Made by a program: the position numbers and the translations under genes
Assembly (NCBI GenBank): GCA_001829505.1
Contig: MIBK01000139.1
Span: forward strand, 3,710-17,457
Direction of reading: 5' to 3'
From: Spirochaetes bacterium RBG_16_67_19
GTDB lineage: Bacteria > Spirochaetota > Spirochaetia > SZUA-6 > DRHE01
Length of the DNA stretch: 13,748 bases
The notes under the pieces: generated by a model
Databases searched by the model: none
The model's input: the letters and a program-made list of their open reading frames with translations, nothing else
Told to the model about the DNA's origin: nothing
Shown: positions 1 to 6,392 of the stretch, one piece after another
Position numbering within the stretch: the stretch's first letter is position 1
Layout of the letters: each line of letters opens with the position of its first letter

Positions 1-2
1 GG

Positions 3-674
3 GCAGCCTCGCCGCCGCGTTTGCTGTTGATCCCCCTGCTCTTTGGCGGCCTGCTGGCCGCCGCCTGGCTTCCGGCCCAGAGCCTGGAAGCCGCGCTGGC
101 CAGAGGCCGCTTCGCTTCCGAGCAGCAAAGGGCGCTGGAGGGGCTGTTCCGGGAAGCGGAGTCCCAGGGCATTCCGGTTTCGCTGCTCCTGCCCCGCCTG
201 GAGGAAGGAATCGCCAAGAAGGTGCCCTCCGCCCGGCTGCAGGAAGCGCTGCGTCTCCAGGCCGGTCTGCTGCTGGAAGCCAGAGACCTGCTGGCGCAAA
301 CCCCTGGAGGCGACAGCCTGCTGGCCGACCCGGCGTCCTGGGCCCGGACGGCCAACCTGTTGTCCGGAGTGCTGCCGGCGGACGAGGTGCGCCTCCTGGC
401 CGGCGACTGCGCGCGGCGTCCGGCGGATTTTCGGCCGGCCACTTCGTTGTACCTGTCCCTGGTCGAATGGGGTCTGGAGCGCGGCCGTGCGCGGGAGCTG
501 CTGCGGGCCCTGCTGGATTCCAGGCTGCAGAGCCAGGGCTTTCCGGTCGTGATGGAAATCCTGGTGGAGGGCCGCCGGCAGCGCCTGGCCCCCGAGGAGC
601 TCGCCCGCCGCCTGCTGCTGCAGATTCCGCAGGCGGCAAGTACCGAGGAGCTGAAGCGCAGGATCCTGCGCTGA
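3..674 (+). CDS. Helix-rich exported protein of unknown function, 5' end probably outside window
   Basis: I do not recognise this family. The frame is open from the left edge; a TTG at position 21 is the first possible start in the window, but it has no visible ribosome binding site, so the true start probably lies upstream. The N-terminus has a hydrophobic stretch rich in Leu and Ala, ending in a plausible cleavage region (LAAAWLPAQS), which suggests a signal peptide or a single anchor. The rest, about 190 residues, is Leu/Ala/Arg/Glu-rich, with heptad-like spacing and no Cys cluster or obvious catalytic motif; it looks like an alpha-helical solenoid or bundle. The beta-barrel gene starts 21 nt downstream on the same strand, so the two are probably co-transcribed and this protein may act in the periplasm beside the barrel. 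That link is inferred from position only. Confidence 0.72.
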   Translation, partial: AASPPRLLLIPLLFGGLLAAAWLPAQSLEAALARGRFASEQQRALEGLFREAESQGIPVSLLLPRLEEGIAKKVPSARLQEALRLQAGLLLEARDLLAQTPGGDSLLADPASWARTANLLSGVLPADEVRLLAGDCARRPADFRPATSLYLSLVEWGLERGRARELLRALLDSRLQSQGFPVVMEILVEGRRQRLAPEELARRLLLQIPQAASTEELKRRILR

Positions 675-683
675 AGCTCTGCA

Positions 684-689
684 AGGGAG
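684..689 (+). promoter_or_regulatory. Ribosome binding site of the beta-barrel gene
   Basis: The purine run AGGGAG lies 6 nt before the ATG at 696. It supports that start over later in-frame codons and lies in the short gap after the upstream stop codon. Confidence 0.6.
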
Positions 690-695
690 CCTGAA

Positions 696-1775
696 ATGAA
701 ACCCGTCCGGTGGATCCTCCTCCTGCTCTCCCTGTGGGGCTTTCCCGGTCCCGCCTCGTACGGCTACCCGCCCACGCTCCTGCTCGGAGTTCAGGGCGGG
801 GGCATCTGGTTCGAGCCGCCGGAGGACGGCGCAGACGCCCTGCCGCTGGCCGCCTTGAGCCTGGCGGCCGGCTGGCGCAATCCCACCCCTCCCGGGGGCT
901 ATTGGGAGCTGGCCGCCTCGGCGCGGCTGCTGTCCTACTTCGGCCTGCCCCTGCTCTCCGCCGACAGCGAAAGGCTGGATCTGCAAGCCGGCCTGCCGTT
1001 GGGTCGGAGCCTGGTGGAGCTGGGGGGAGGTCTGGATGCCTCGGCCATGGGCGACGGCGAGGACCCGGCTCACCTGCATCCGCGCTGGCAGGCCGGCCTG
1101 CGCCTGGGACCAGGGGACTTCCAGGGGATCCTCACCTACCGGGGCTCCTACCTCTACCAGCCGGATGACGTGGAGGACTTCCTGTACCAGGGATTGAGCC
1201 TGGGCGCGGAGTGGGAGCGCTCCCTGCGTCTCGGCCTCTCGGCCGGACTGGATTTCGGCTGGGAGTACTGGCCGGACTGGTTCCTGCTGAACGGCGCGGG
1301 GGCTTCCACCGGAGTTCCCCGCCAGGACGTGTTGGGCGGGCTGCGGATCGGGTTGGACGGGCTGGCCGGCTTCTTCCTGGACTGGAGCCTGGAAGCCTCT
1401 ACGGGGCTGCGCTGGTCCACCGCCAACCGCTACCCTTCGCTTGCTTTGGGCCTGGAGGAGGGCAGCGAGAACAGCCTGTACGCGGCGCTGCGGGCGGAGG
1501 CGGACTGGAGCCCGCACCGGTCCGTCGGCCTGCAGCTCGGAAGCTTCCTGCGCCAGGAATGGTACCTCACCCGGGCCGCCCTCACCGCGGCGTCAGTTGA
1601 TACCGGTGAAACGCTGCGCGTCCTTTCCCTGGGCCTGACGGCCCGGGCGGACTGGACCCCCAACAACCGGCTGTTCCTGGTGCTGGAGGGTTCCCTGGGG
1701 CGCCGCTTCGCCAATGACCCGGCGGAGGAGCGCTGGAACGCTTCCATGCAGGCGGGGCTGGAGTACAGCTTCTAG
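696..1775 (+). CDS. Predicted outer-membrane beta-barrel protein
   Basis: The 359-residue product opens with a classical signal peptide: MKPVRW, a Leu-rich core, then a small-residue cleavage zone near PASYG. The mature part consists of many short segments of alternating hydrophobic and polar residues, rich in Gly, Trp, Tyr and Leu and separated by charged or Gly/Asp turns. It ends in LEYSF, with the C-terminal aromatic residue that is the usual hallmark of barrels inserted by the BAM machinery. These features indicate an outer-membrane barrel, perhaps of 12 or more strands. The ATG at 696 has a good ribosome binding site. It follows the helical exported protein by 21 nt. No specific substrate or family can be assigned. 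Its stop codon lies in a CTAG palindrome shared with the stop of the convergent ankyrin relic. Confidence 0.75.
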   Translation: MKPVRWILLLLSLWGFPGPASYGYPPTLLLGVQGGGIWFEPPEDGADALPLAALSLAAGWRNPTPPGGYWELAASARLLSYFGLPLLSADSERLDLQAGLPLGRSLVELGGGLDASAMGDGEDPAHLHPRWQAGLRLGPGDFQGILTYRGSYLYQPDDVEDFLYQGLSLGAEWERSLRLGLSAGLDFGWEYWPDWFLLNGAGASTGVPRQDVLGGLRIGLDGLAGFFLDWSLEASTGLRWSTANRYPSLALGLEEGSENSLYAALRAEADWSPHRSVGLQLGSFLRQEWYLTRAALTAASVDTGETLRVLSLGLTARADWTPNNRLFLVLEGSLGRRFANDPAEERWNASMQAGLEYSF

Positions 1776-1906
1776 GCCCCGTCTCTGCCTCCGGCCTGCC
1801 GCAGCAAAGCCGACATCGTCTCGTAGCCCCTGGCTCTGGCCAGGGGCAGCGGTGTGCGGCCGCTCCGATCAGGCAGGTTCACGTCCGCGCCGGCTTCGAC
1901 CAGCAC
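1772..1906 (-). pseudogene. Relic of an ankyrin-repeat gene (last repeat only)
   Basis: Read on the minus strand from GTG at 1906 to TAG at 1772, this gives 44 residues that match the ankyrin consensus. It begins VLVEAGADVNLPDRSGRTPL, continues with a second helix (LARARGYETMSALL), then a short RQAGG tail and a stop. That is about one 33-residue repeat plus the end of the preceding helix. The codon just before the GTG is TAG; reading through it gives EPI-stop-VLVEAG, where an ancestral CAG (Gln) would complete the helix. Further upstream there is no ankyrin similarity, so the rest of the gene was lost or replaced. A free 44-residue ankyrin peptide would be unlikely to fold, so I call it a remnant. 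The ankyrin match is clear; the history is inferred. Confidence 0.72.
1826..1847. other. Perfect 9-bp GC-rich hairpin in the gap before pstS
   Basis: GCCCCTGGC and GCCAGGGGC form a perfect 9-bp stem around a TCTG tetraloop. No T-run follows on the plus strand, so it is not a standard intrinsic terminator. It could slow polymerase or protect the 3' end of the barrel transcript. It also lies inside the ankyrin-coding remnant, so it may simply be a product of GC-rich codons. Confidence 0.45.
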
Positions 1907-1911
1907 CTATA

Positions 1912-1938
1912 TGGGCTCCGGGAGCCCAGGGCTTTCCT
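1912..1938 (+). terminator. Weak candidate terminator between the barrel gene and pstS
   Basis: TGGGCTC and GAGCCCA form a 7-bp stem with a CGG loop (1912-1928), followed by a short T-rich stretch (GGGCTTTCCTT). It is in the right place to end the transcript of the barrel genes, but the T tract is interrupted, so the assignment is tentative. Confidence 0.3.
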
Positions 1939-1966
1939 TGACACGCCGGCGGTTTTCCGGGACATT
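1938..1966 (+). promoter_or_regulatory. Promoter-like site upstream of pstS
   Basis: A perfect TTGACA (-35 like, 1938-1943) is followed after 17 nt by GACATT (1961-1966), which matches only three of six TATAAT positions. The same stretch holds TGACA at 1939 and GGACA at 1960, 21 bp apart. This faintly resembles the TGTCA half-sites of PhoB boxes on the other strand, but the spacing is not the classical 11/22 bp. The site is about 15 nt from the pstS ATG, which would leave a very short leader. Treat it as a hint only. Confidence 0.25.
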
Positions 1967-1980
1967 GCTCACCGACCGTC

Positions 1981-2976
1981 ATGGGGACCATCCTGCGCCA
2001 TGCCATCCGGCTTCCCGGCCTAGCCGGCCTGGCCGGCCTAGCCGCCTTGATCGGCTTGGCCGCCTGCGGTTCCGGGGGGGAGGGGCGCGCCGAAGGGGGA
2101 GTGCGGATGCAGGCGGCCGCGGGGCAGCCCGCCGGGGAGCGGACCGCTGTGCCTGACCCCGAGCCGTCCACCCGGGCGGTCTCCGTCAAGAACATCGGCT
2201 CCGACACCCTGGTGAACCTGGCCCTGGCCTGGGCCGAAGCCTACACGGCCGCGCACCCCCAGGTACGCATCTCCGTGACCGGGGGCGGGTCGGGCACCGG
2301 CATAGCCGCCCTGATCAACCGCACCATCCCGCTGGCCAACGCCTCTCGGGCCATGAGCGGGGAGGAGATCTCCTCAGCCCGGGCCGCCGGCTTCGAGCCC
2401 CTGCAGCACACGGTGGCCCTGGACGCCATTGCGGTGGTGGTCAATCCGGCCAACCCGGTGGACCGCCTGACCATCCCCCAGATCGCCGACATCTATACGG
2501 GCCGCATCCGCCGCTGGAGCGAAGTGGGCGGCCAGGACCGGCCCATCGTGCTGCTCTCCCGGGAATCCAATTCCGGCACCTATGTGTATTTCATCGAGCA
2601 GGTGATCCGCCTGGGTCGCAAGGACAACAAGGACCTGCCTTCCCCGGAAACCCTGCTCATGCCCTCCTCCGAGGGGATCAGCGCCGAGGTGCGCCAGAAC
2701 CCCAACGCCATCGGCTATGACGGCCTGGGCTACGTCACCGCGGACCAGAAGGTGCTGGCCGTGGCCGCGGGGGAAGGCCGGCCCTACGTCCGCCCCGAAG
2801 CCGCCACGGTGCTGGATGGCTCTTATCCCATCGCCCGGCCGTTGTACATGTACACGGCTGGCGAGCCCCAGGGAGCGATCGCCGGGTACCTGTCGTGGAT
2901 CCTGGGTGACGGGCAGGCGCTGATCCAGGAGCTGGGCTTCGTGCCGCTGAGCCCCGGCGGGGGGGGGACCAGGTGA
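1981..2976 (+). CDS. pstS: Phosphate ABC transporter substrate-binding lipoprotein PstS
   Basis: PstS captures inorganic phosphate in the periplasm and delivers it to the PstC/PstA channel. The 331-residue product has a lipoprotein signal with three GLA triplets and a lipobox (LAAC), so Cys29 should be lipidated and hold the protein to the membrane. A low-complexity linker of about 45 residues follows. The binding-protein fold then begins (NIGSDTLVNLA) and shows the phosphate-binding motifs GGGSGTG and SRESNSGT (Arg194, Ser198, Gly199, Thr200). The strand around PLANASR is the variant without the aspartate of E. coli PstS Asp56. The ATG at 1981 is the only reasonable start, because a stop lies in frame at 1939, but there is no clear Shine-Dalgarno sequence. 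The stop overlaps pstC by 4 nt. A run of nine G lies just before the stop. Confidence 0.95.
   Translation: MGTILRHAIRLPGLAGLAGLAALIGLAACGSGGEGRAEGGVRMQAAAGQPAGERTAVPDPEPSTRAVSVKNIGSDTLVNLALAWAEAYTAAHPQVRISVTGGGSGTGIAALINRTIPLANASRAMSGEEISSARAAGFEPLQHTVALDAIAVVVNPANPVDRLTIPQIADIYTGRIRRWSEVGGQDRPIVLLSRESNSGTYVYFIEQVIRLGRKDNKDLPSPETLLMPSSEGISAEVRQNPNAIGYDGLGYVTADQKVLAVAAGEGRPYVRPEAATVLDGSYPIARPLYMYTAGEPQGAIAGYLSWILGDGQALIQELGFVPLSPGGGGTR
2017..2043 (+). repeat. Three 9-bp tandem repeats in the PstS signal peptide
   Basis: GGCCTAGCC, GGCCTGGCC and GGCCTAGCC follow each other in frame and encode Gly-Leu-Ala three times. Gain or loss of a unit would change the length of the hydrophobic core by three residues without a frameshift. 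Confidence 0.75.
2959..2967 (+). repeat. Run of nine G at the pstS/pstC junction
   Basis: Nine consecutive G bases lie seven bases before the 4-nt overlap of pstS and pstC. The run encodes a Gly stretch at the PstS C-terminus and also provides the only purine-rich sequence that could act as a ribosome binding site for pstC. Confidence 0.8.
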
Positions 2977-3896
2977 AGCAGGGCAGGGGAGGCGCACGCG
3001 GCGCGCCGGCCGGCAGGACGCGCTGGTCGGAGTTCGCCATTGTGGCCCTGATCCGCGTGCTGGGTTTTTCCACCGTGGGTTTCGTGCTGCTGATCTTCGC
3101 CTTCCTGCTGCGCGAGGGGCTGCCGGTGTTCTTCGAACTGCCGGCCAGCACCCTGCTGGGCAGGCTCTGGTACCCGACGTTCGGCAGCTTCGGGGCCCTG
3201 CCCCTGATCCTAGGCTCCCTGCTGGTCACCCTGCTGGCCGTGCTCATCGCTCTGCCCCTGGGGGTGGCCTCGGCCGTGTTCATTCGGGAGGTGGCCCCCC
3301 GCTGGGCCCGCGAGGTCCTGAAGCCCCTGATCGAGGTGCTGGCCGGAATCCCCTCGGTGGTCCTGGGCTTTTTCGGCATGAGCGTGGTGGCCCCCCTGGT
3401 GCGGCAGTGGCTGGGCGCGCCCACCGGGCTGACGGCCTTCACCGGCGCGCTGGTGCTGGCCTACATGAGCCTGCCCACGATCATCAGCGTAGCCGAGGAT
3501 GCGTTGGACGCCGTGCCGCGCGGCTACCGTGACGCGGGGCTGGCCATGGGCGCCACCCGCTGGCAGACCACCTGGCGGGTGGTGGTGCCGGCGGGCCGTT
3601 CCGGGGTGATCATCGCCGGGATGCTGGGCATGGGGCGGGCCATCGGCGAGACCATGGCCGTGATGATGGTGACGGGCAACGCCGCCCGCCTGCCCCTGGA
3701 CGCGGCGGCCCTGTTCAAGCCGGTGCGCACCATGACCGCCACGATCGCCGCCGAGATGGGGGAGGTGGCCCGGGGCGGGGTGCACTACCACGCCCTGTTC
3801 GGCATCGGCATCCTGCTGTTCGTGCTGACCTTCCTGATCAACCTGGCCGCCGCCCGGACCATCCTCCGCCGCCGGCGCAAGGGGGGCCTGCGGTGA
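2973..3896 (+). CDS. pstC: Phosphate ABC transporter permease PstC
   Basis: PstC is one of the two membrane subunits of the phosphate importer. The 307-residue protein has a basic cytoplasmic N-terminus and about six membrane helices, the first at residues 20-47. The inner-membrane permease fold of the MetI-like family shows in the EAA loop (AEDALDAVPRGYRDAGLAMG, followed by ATRWQ, residues 174-198), which docks onto the ATPase. GRAIGETMAVMMVTGN (221-236) is characteristic of PstC. It starts with GTG at 2973, overlapping the pstS stop as GTGA, and its own stop overlaps pstA the same way, so translation of the three is probably coupled. The length is normal for the family and no key motif is missing. 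The Arg/Lys-rich tail faces the cytoplasm, consistent with the positive-inside rule. Confidence 0.95.
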   Translation: MKQGRGGARGAPAGRTRWSEFAIVALIRVLGFSTVGFVLLIFAFLLREGLPVFFELPASTLLGRLWYPTFGSFGALPLILGSLLVTLLAVLIALPLGVASAVFIREVAPRWAREVLKPLIEVLAGIPSVVLGFFGMSVVAPLVRQWLGAPTGLTAFTGALVLAYMSLPTIISVAEDALDAVPRGYRDAGLAMGATRWQTTWRVVVPAGRSGVIIAGMLGMGRAIGETMAVMMVTGNAARLPLDAAALFKPVRTMTATIAAEMGEVARGGVHYHALFGIGILLFVLTFLINLAAARTILRRRRKGGLR

Positions 3897-4780
3897 GCGG
3901 GCAGGACGCGCGACACGGCCAACGCCGCCGACGCGCCGGCCGCCTGTGGGTGCAGCGCCTTGGTTTCCTCCTGCTGGGGCTGGCCGCCGTGGTCGTGGTC
4001 GCGCCGATCCTTGTCGTAGTCGTGGGGATCGTGGCGCGCGGCATCGGCACCGTCGATTGGGAGTTCCTCTCCGCCATGCCCCGGGCGGGCATGAAGGAGG
4101 GTGGGATCCTGCCGGCGATCGTGGGCACCCTGCTGCTCACCCTGGGCACGGCCCTGGTGGCCGTGCCGGTCGGCGTGGGCGGGGCGGTCTACCTGGCGGA
4201 GTACGCGCGCGACACCGCCTTCACCCGGGCCATCCGCCTGGCCATCGTCAACCTGGCCGGCATCCCCTCGATCGTGTACGGCCTGTTCGGCCTGGGCATG
4301 TTCGTGCTGTTCCTGCGCTTCGGCACCTCCATCCTGGCCGGCTCCTTGACCCTGGCCATCATGACCCTGCCGGTGGTCATCTCCACCTCCGAAGAGGCCC
4401 TGCGCGCGGTGCCCACGGAGTTTCGCACGGTAGCCGCCAGCCTGGGCGGGACGCGCTGGCAGGGCGTCCGCACCGTCGTGCTGCCCCAGGCCCTGCCGGG
4501 CATCATCACCGGCGTGCTGCTGGGCCTGCTGCGGGCCGCTGGGGAGACCGCGCCCATCCTGTTCACGGTGGCCGCCTTCTACCTGCCGCAGCTGCCGCGC
4601 TCGCCCCTGGACCAGACCATGGCGCTGCCCTATCACCTCTACGTGATCAGCACCCAGGTCCCCGGCATGCCGGCCGGCGTGCAGAACGGCACCGCCTTCG
4701 TGCTGCTGGCCCTGGTGCTGCTGCTCAACTTCGCGGCCGCCTGGATCCGCCGCCACTTCCGGCGCCGGAGGCCCTGGTGA
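3893..4780 (+). CDS. pstA: Phosphate ABC transporter permease PstA
   Basis: PstA pairs with PstC to form the phosphate channel. The 295-residue protein has a basic N-terminal tail (about residues 8-22), a long hydrophobic first helix (23-48), and further helices around 75-100, 116-141, 147-165, 203-227 and 265-284. The EAA loop is [20 protein letters not shown] (166-185) followed by [21 protein letters not shown] (214-229) and the [16 protein letters not shown] region near the end are typical of PstA and separate it from PstC. The GTG start at 3893 overlaps the pstC stop by 4 nt and the stop overlaps the pstB1 GTG by 4 nt. No ribosome binding site is evident, which fits translational coupling. 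Family assignment is firm. Confidence 0.95.
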   Translation: MSGQDARHGQRRRRAGRLWVQRLGFLLLGLAAVVVVAPILVVVVGIVARGIGTVDWEFLSAMPRAGMKEGGILPAIVGTLLLTLGTALVAVPVGVGGAVYLAEYARDTAFTRAIRLAIVNLAGIPSIVYGLFGLGMFVLFLRFGTSILAGSLTLAIMTLPVVISTSEEALRAVPTEFRTVAASLGGTRWQGVRTVVLPQALPGIITGVLLGLLRAAGETAPILFTVAAFYLPQLPRSPLDQTMALPYHLYVISTQVPGMPAGVQNGTAFVLLALVLLLNFAAAWIRRHFRRRRPW

Positions 4781-5595
4781 GCGAGGCCCGGGTGAGCACG
4801 ACCCAGGTGGGCACGACCCAGGTGGGCCAGACCCAGGTGAGCAAGGCGAGCGTCCGGGAGCTCACCTACTCGTATGCCGGGGCTCAGGAGCCGGCCCTCG
4901 CGCGGGTCAGCCTGGAGCTGCCGGAGAAGGCCATTACCGTGCTGTTCGGCCCGGCCGGGGGCGGCAAGACCACGCTCCTGCGGCTGATCAACCGCTTGAA
5001 CGACCTGGTGGAGGGCACCTCGCGCAGCGGACAGGTCCTGCTGGACGGGCAGGACATCTACGCCGCCGGAGTGGACGTCGCGGCGCTGCGCCGCCAGGTG
5101 GGCATGGTATTCGCCCTGCCCCTGCCGCTTCCGGGCAGCATCCGCTACAACGTGGTTTACGGCCCGCGCCTGGCCGGGGTGCGGGACCGCGCCCGCCTGG
5201 AGGAGCTCACCGAACGCAGCCTGCGCCGGGCCGCCCTATGGGAGGAAGTGAAGGACCGCCTGGAGGCCTCGGCCTTCAGCCTTTCGGGCGGGCAGCAGCA
5301 GCGCCTGTGCATCGCCCGCAGCCTGTCGCTGGAACCGGAGGTGCTGCTCCTGGACGAACCGACCTCCGGGCTGGACCCGATTTCCACGGCCAAGGTCGAG
5401 GGGTCCCTGCTGGCCCTGAAGGAGTCCTGCACGATCGTGATCGTACCGCACAGCGTGCAGCAGGCCGCGCGCATCGCCGACCGGGCGGCCTTCCTGCTGG
5501 GCGGGGAGCTGCTCGAGGTGGGGGACGGCCAGCAGGTGTTCACCTCCCCGCTGCAGAAGCGCACCGAGGACTACATCACCGGAAGGTTCGGCTGA
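4777..5595 (+). CDS. pstB: Phosphate ABC transporter ATPase PstB1, Q-loop variant
   Basis: This is one of two ATP-binding subunits of the importer (272 residues from the GTG at 4777, which overlaps the pstA stop as GTGA). Motifs are Walker [10 protein letters not shown] (58-66, normally GPSGCGKST), signature LSGGQ (169-173), Walker B VLLLDEP (Asp193, Glu194), D-loop SGLDP and H-loop His225. The C-terminal [10 protein letters not shown] is the PstB hallmark. The Q-loop, normally MVFQ followed by a PNPFP-type motif, reads [12 protein letters not shown], with Ala113 in place of the invariant Gln. Residues 6-25 come from a 15-bp tandem repeat with GTG codons at 4792, 4807, 4822 and 4837, so the exact start is uncertain; the conserved domain begins near residue 26. 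The frame stays open far upstream, but that part overlaps pstA and is not PstB-like. It probably pairs with PstB2. Confidence 0.92.
   Translation: MSEARVSTTQVGTTQVGQTQVSKASVRELTYSYAGAQEPALARVSLELPEKAITVLFGPAGGGKTTLLRLINRLNDLVEGTSRSGQVLLDGQDIYAAGVDVAALRRQVGMVFALPLPLPGSIRYNVVYGPRLAGVRDRARLEELTERSLRRAALWEEVKDRLEASAFSLSGGQQQRLCIARSLSLEPEVLLLDEPTSGLDPISTAKVEGSLLALKESCTIVIVPHSVQQAARIADRAAFLLGGELLEVGDGQQVFTSPLQKRTEDYITGRFG
4792..4851 (+). repeat. 15-bp tandem repeat at the 5' end of pstB1, four units
   Basis: Units start at 4792, 4807, 4822 and 4837; the first three are near identical (GTGAGCACGACCCAG, with two or fewer changes) and the fourth is diverged after GTGAGCA. Each starts with an in-frame GTG and encodes [15 protein letters not shown] and VSKAS. 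The repeat adds a Thr/Gln-rich tail ahead of the conserved ATPase domain. Confidence 0.9.
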
Positions 5596-6380
5596 TGGCG
5601 GGCGACGGGGCGGGAGTGAAGTTCACGGTGCGGGAGCTCGGCGTTCGCTACGGGGAGCGCCTCGCCCTGCGCGACGTCTCGATGGACATCGCGGAGAAGA
5701 AGATCACCGCCCTGATCGGCCCTTCGGGCTGCGGCAAGTCCACCTTCCTGCGCTGCCTCAACCGCATGAACGACACCATTTCCGGCGCGCGCGCCCGGGG
5801 CCGCATTCTGCTGGACGGGGCGGACATCCTGGCGCCAGGCACCGACGTGGTGGCCCTGCGCCAGCGGGTGGGCATGGTGTTCCAGCGGCCCAACCCCTTC
5901 CCGCAGTCGGTTTTCGACAACGTGGCCTTCGGCCCGAGAGTGCTGGGCCTGGCTTCCGGCCGCCTGCTGGCCTCCTTGGTGGAGTCCGGCCTGCGCGCGG
6001 CTGATCTATGGGATGAGGTGAAGGACGGCCTGGCCCAGGACGCCCTGGCCCTTTCCCTGGGGCAGCAGCAGCGCCTGTGCATCGCCCGGACCATCGCCGT
6101 GGCCCCGGAGGTCATCCTGATGGACGAGCCCTGCTCGGCCCTGGACCCCATCTCCACGCTGCGCGTGGAGGAGCTGATGCGCACGCTGGCCGCCCGCTAC
6201 ACGATCGTGATCGTGACCCACAACATGCATCAGGCCGCGCGGGTGTCGGATTTCACGGGCTTTTTCTGGATCGGAGAGGACCAGGCCGGCCTCCTGGCCG
6301 AGTACGGCGCCACCGCCCAGGTGTTCACCCGCCCGCGGGACCGGCGCACCGAGGATTATATTACGGGCCGTTTCGGCTAG
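5595..6380 (+). CDS. pstB: Phosphate ABC transporter ATPase PstB2, signature-motif variant
   Basis: This is the second ATP-binding subunit (261 residues). Its ATG at 5595 overlaps the pstB1 stop by one base (TGATG), so the two are translated together. Walker A is canonical (GPSGCGKST, 42-50), the Q-loop is the classical PstB form ([15 protein letters not shown], Gln97), Walker B is VILMDEP (Asp177, Glu178), the D-loop is SALDP and the H-loop is THNMHQAAR (His209). The ABC signature reads LSLGQQQR (153-160) rather than LSGGQQQR: Leu155 replaces the first Gly. The C-terminus [10 protein letters not shown] is identical to that of PstB1. The pair looks like a duplication followed by divergence of complementary motifs, which suggests an obligate heterodimer under PstC/PstA. 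The family call is firm; the heterodimer is inferred. Confidence 0.94.
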   Translation: MAGDGAGVKFTVRELGVRYGERLALRDVSMDIAEKKITALIGPSGCGKSTFLRCLNRMNDTISGARARGRILLDGADILAPGTDVVALRQRVGMVFQRPNPFPQSVFDNVAFGPRVLGLASGRLLASLVESGLRAADLWDEVKDGLAQDALALSLGQQQRLCIARTIAVAPEVILMDEPCSALDPISTLRVEELMRTLAARYTIVIVTHNMHQAARVSDFTGFFWIGEDQAGLLAEYGATAQVFTRPRDRRTEDYITGRFG

Positions 6381-6384
6381 GAGG
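6379..6384 (+). promoter_or_regulatory. Strong ribosome binding site of phoU
   Basis: A perfect AGGAGG overlaps the pstB2 stop codon TAG and lies 8 nt before the phoU ATG. Unlike the overlapping pst junctions, phoU can therefore be translated independently. Confidence 0.75.
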
Positions 6385-6392
6385 AAGGCAAG

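Noticed and set aside
1939..1964. PhoB box upstream of pstS
   Set aside because: The two TGTCA-like half-sites (minus strand) are 21 bp apart and only one is exact; classical boxes have 11-bp spaced repeats. I kept it only as a weak hint under the promoter entry.
3785..4756. 323-residue open frame on the minus strand
   Set aside because: It is antisense to pstC/pstA, consists largely of His, Gln, Gly and Asp, and lacks any fold signature. Such mirror frames are expected at this GC content.
3946..4776. Long 5' open frame in line with pstB1
   Set aside because: It lies antiphase inside pstA, its translation is Arg/Gly/His-rich without any domain, and the PstB homology begins only after 4777. 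It is a GC-rich shadow frame.
4792..4851. CRISPR-like array
   Set aside because: The units are contiguous 15-bp copies without spacers and lie in a coding frame; it is a minisatellite.
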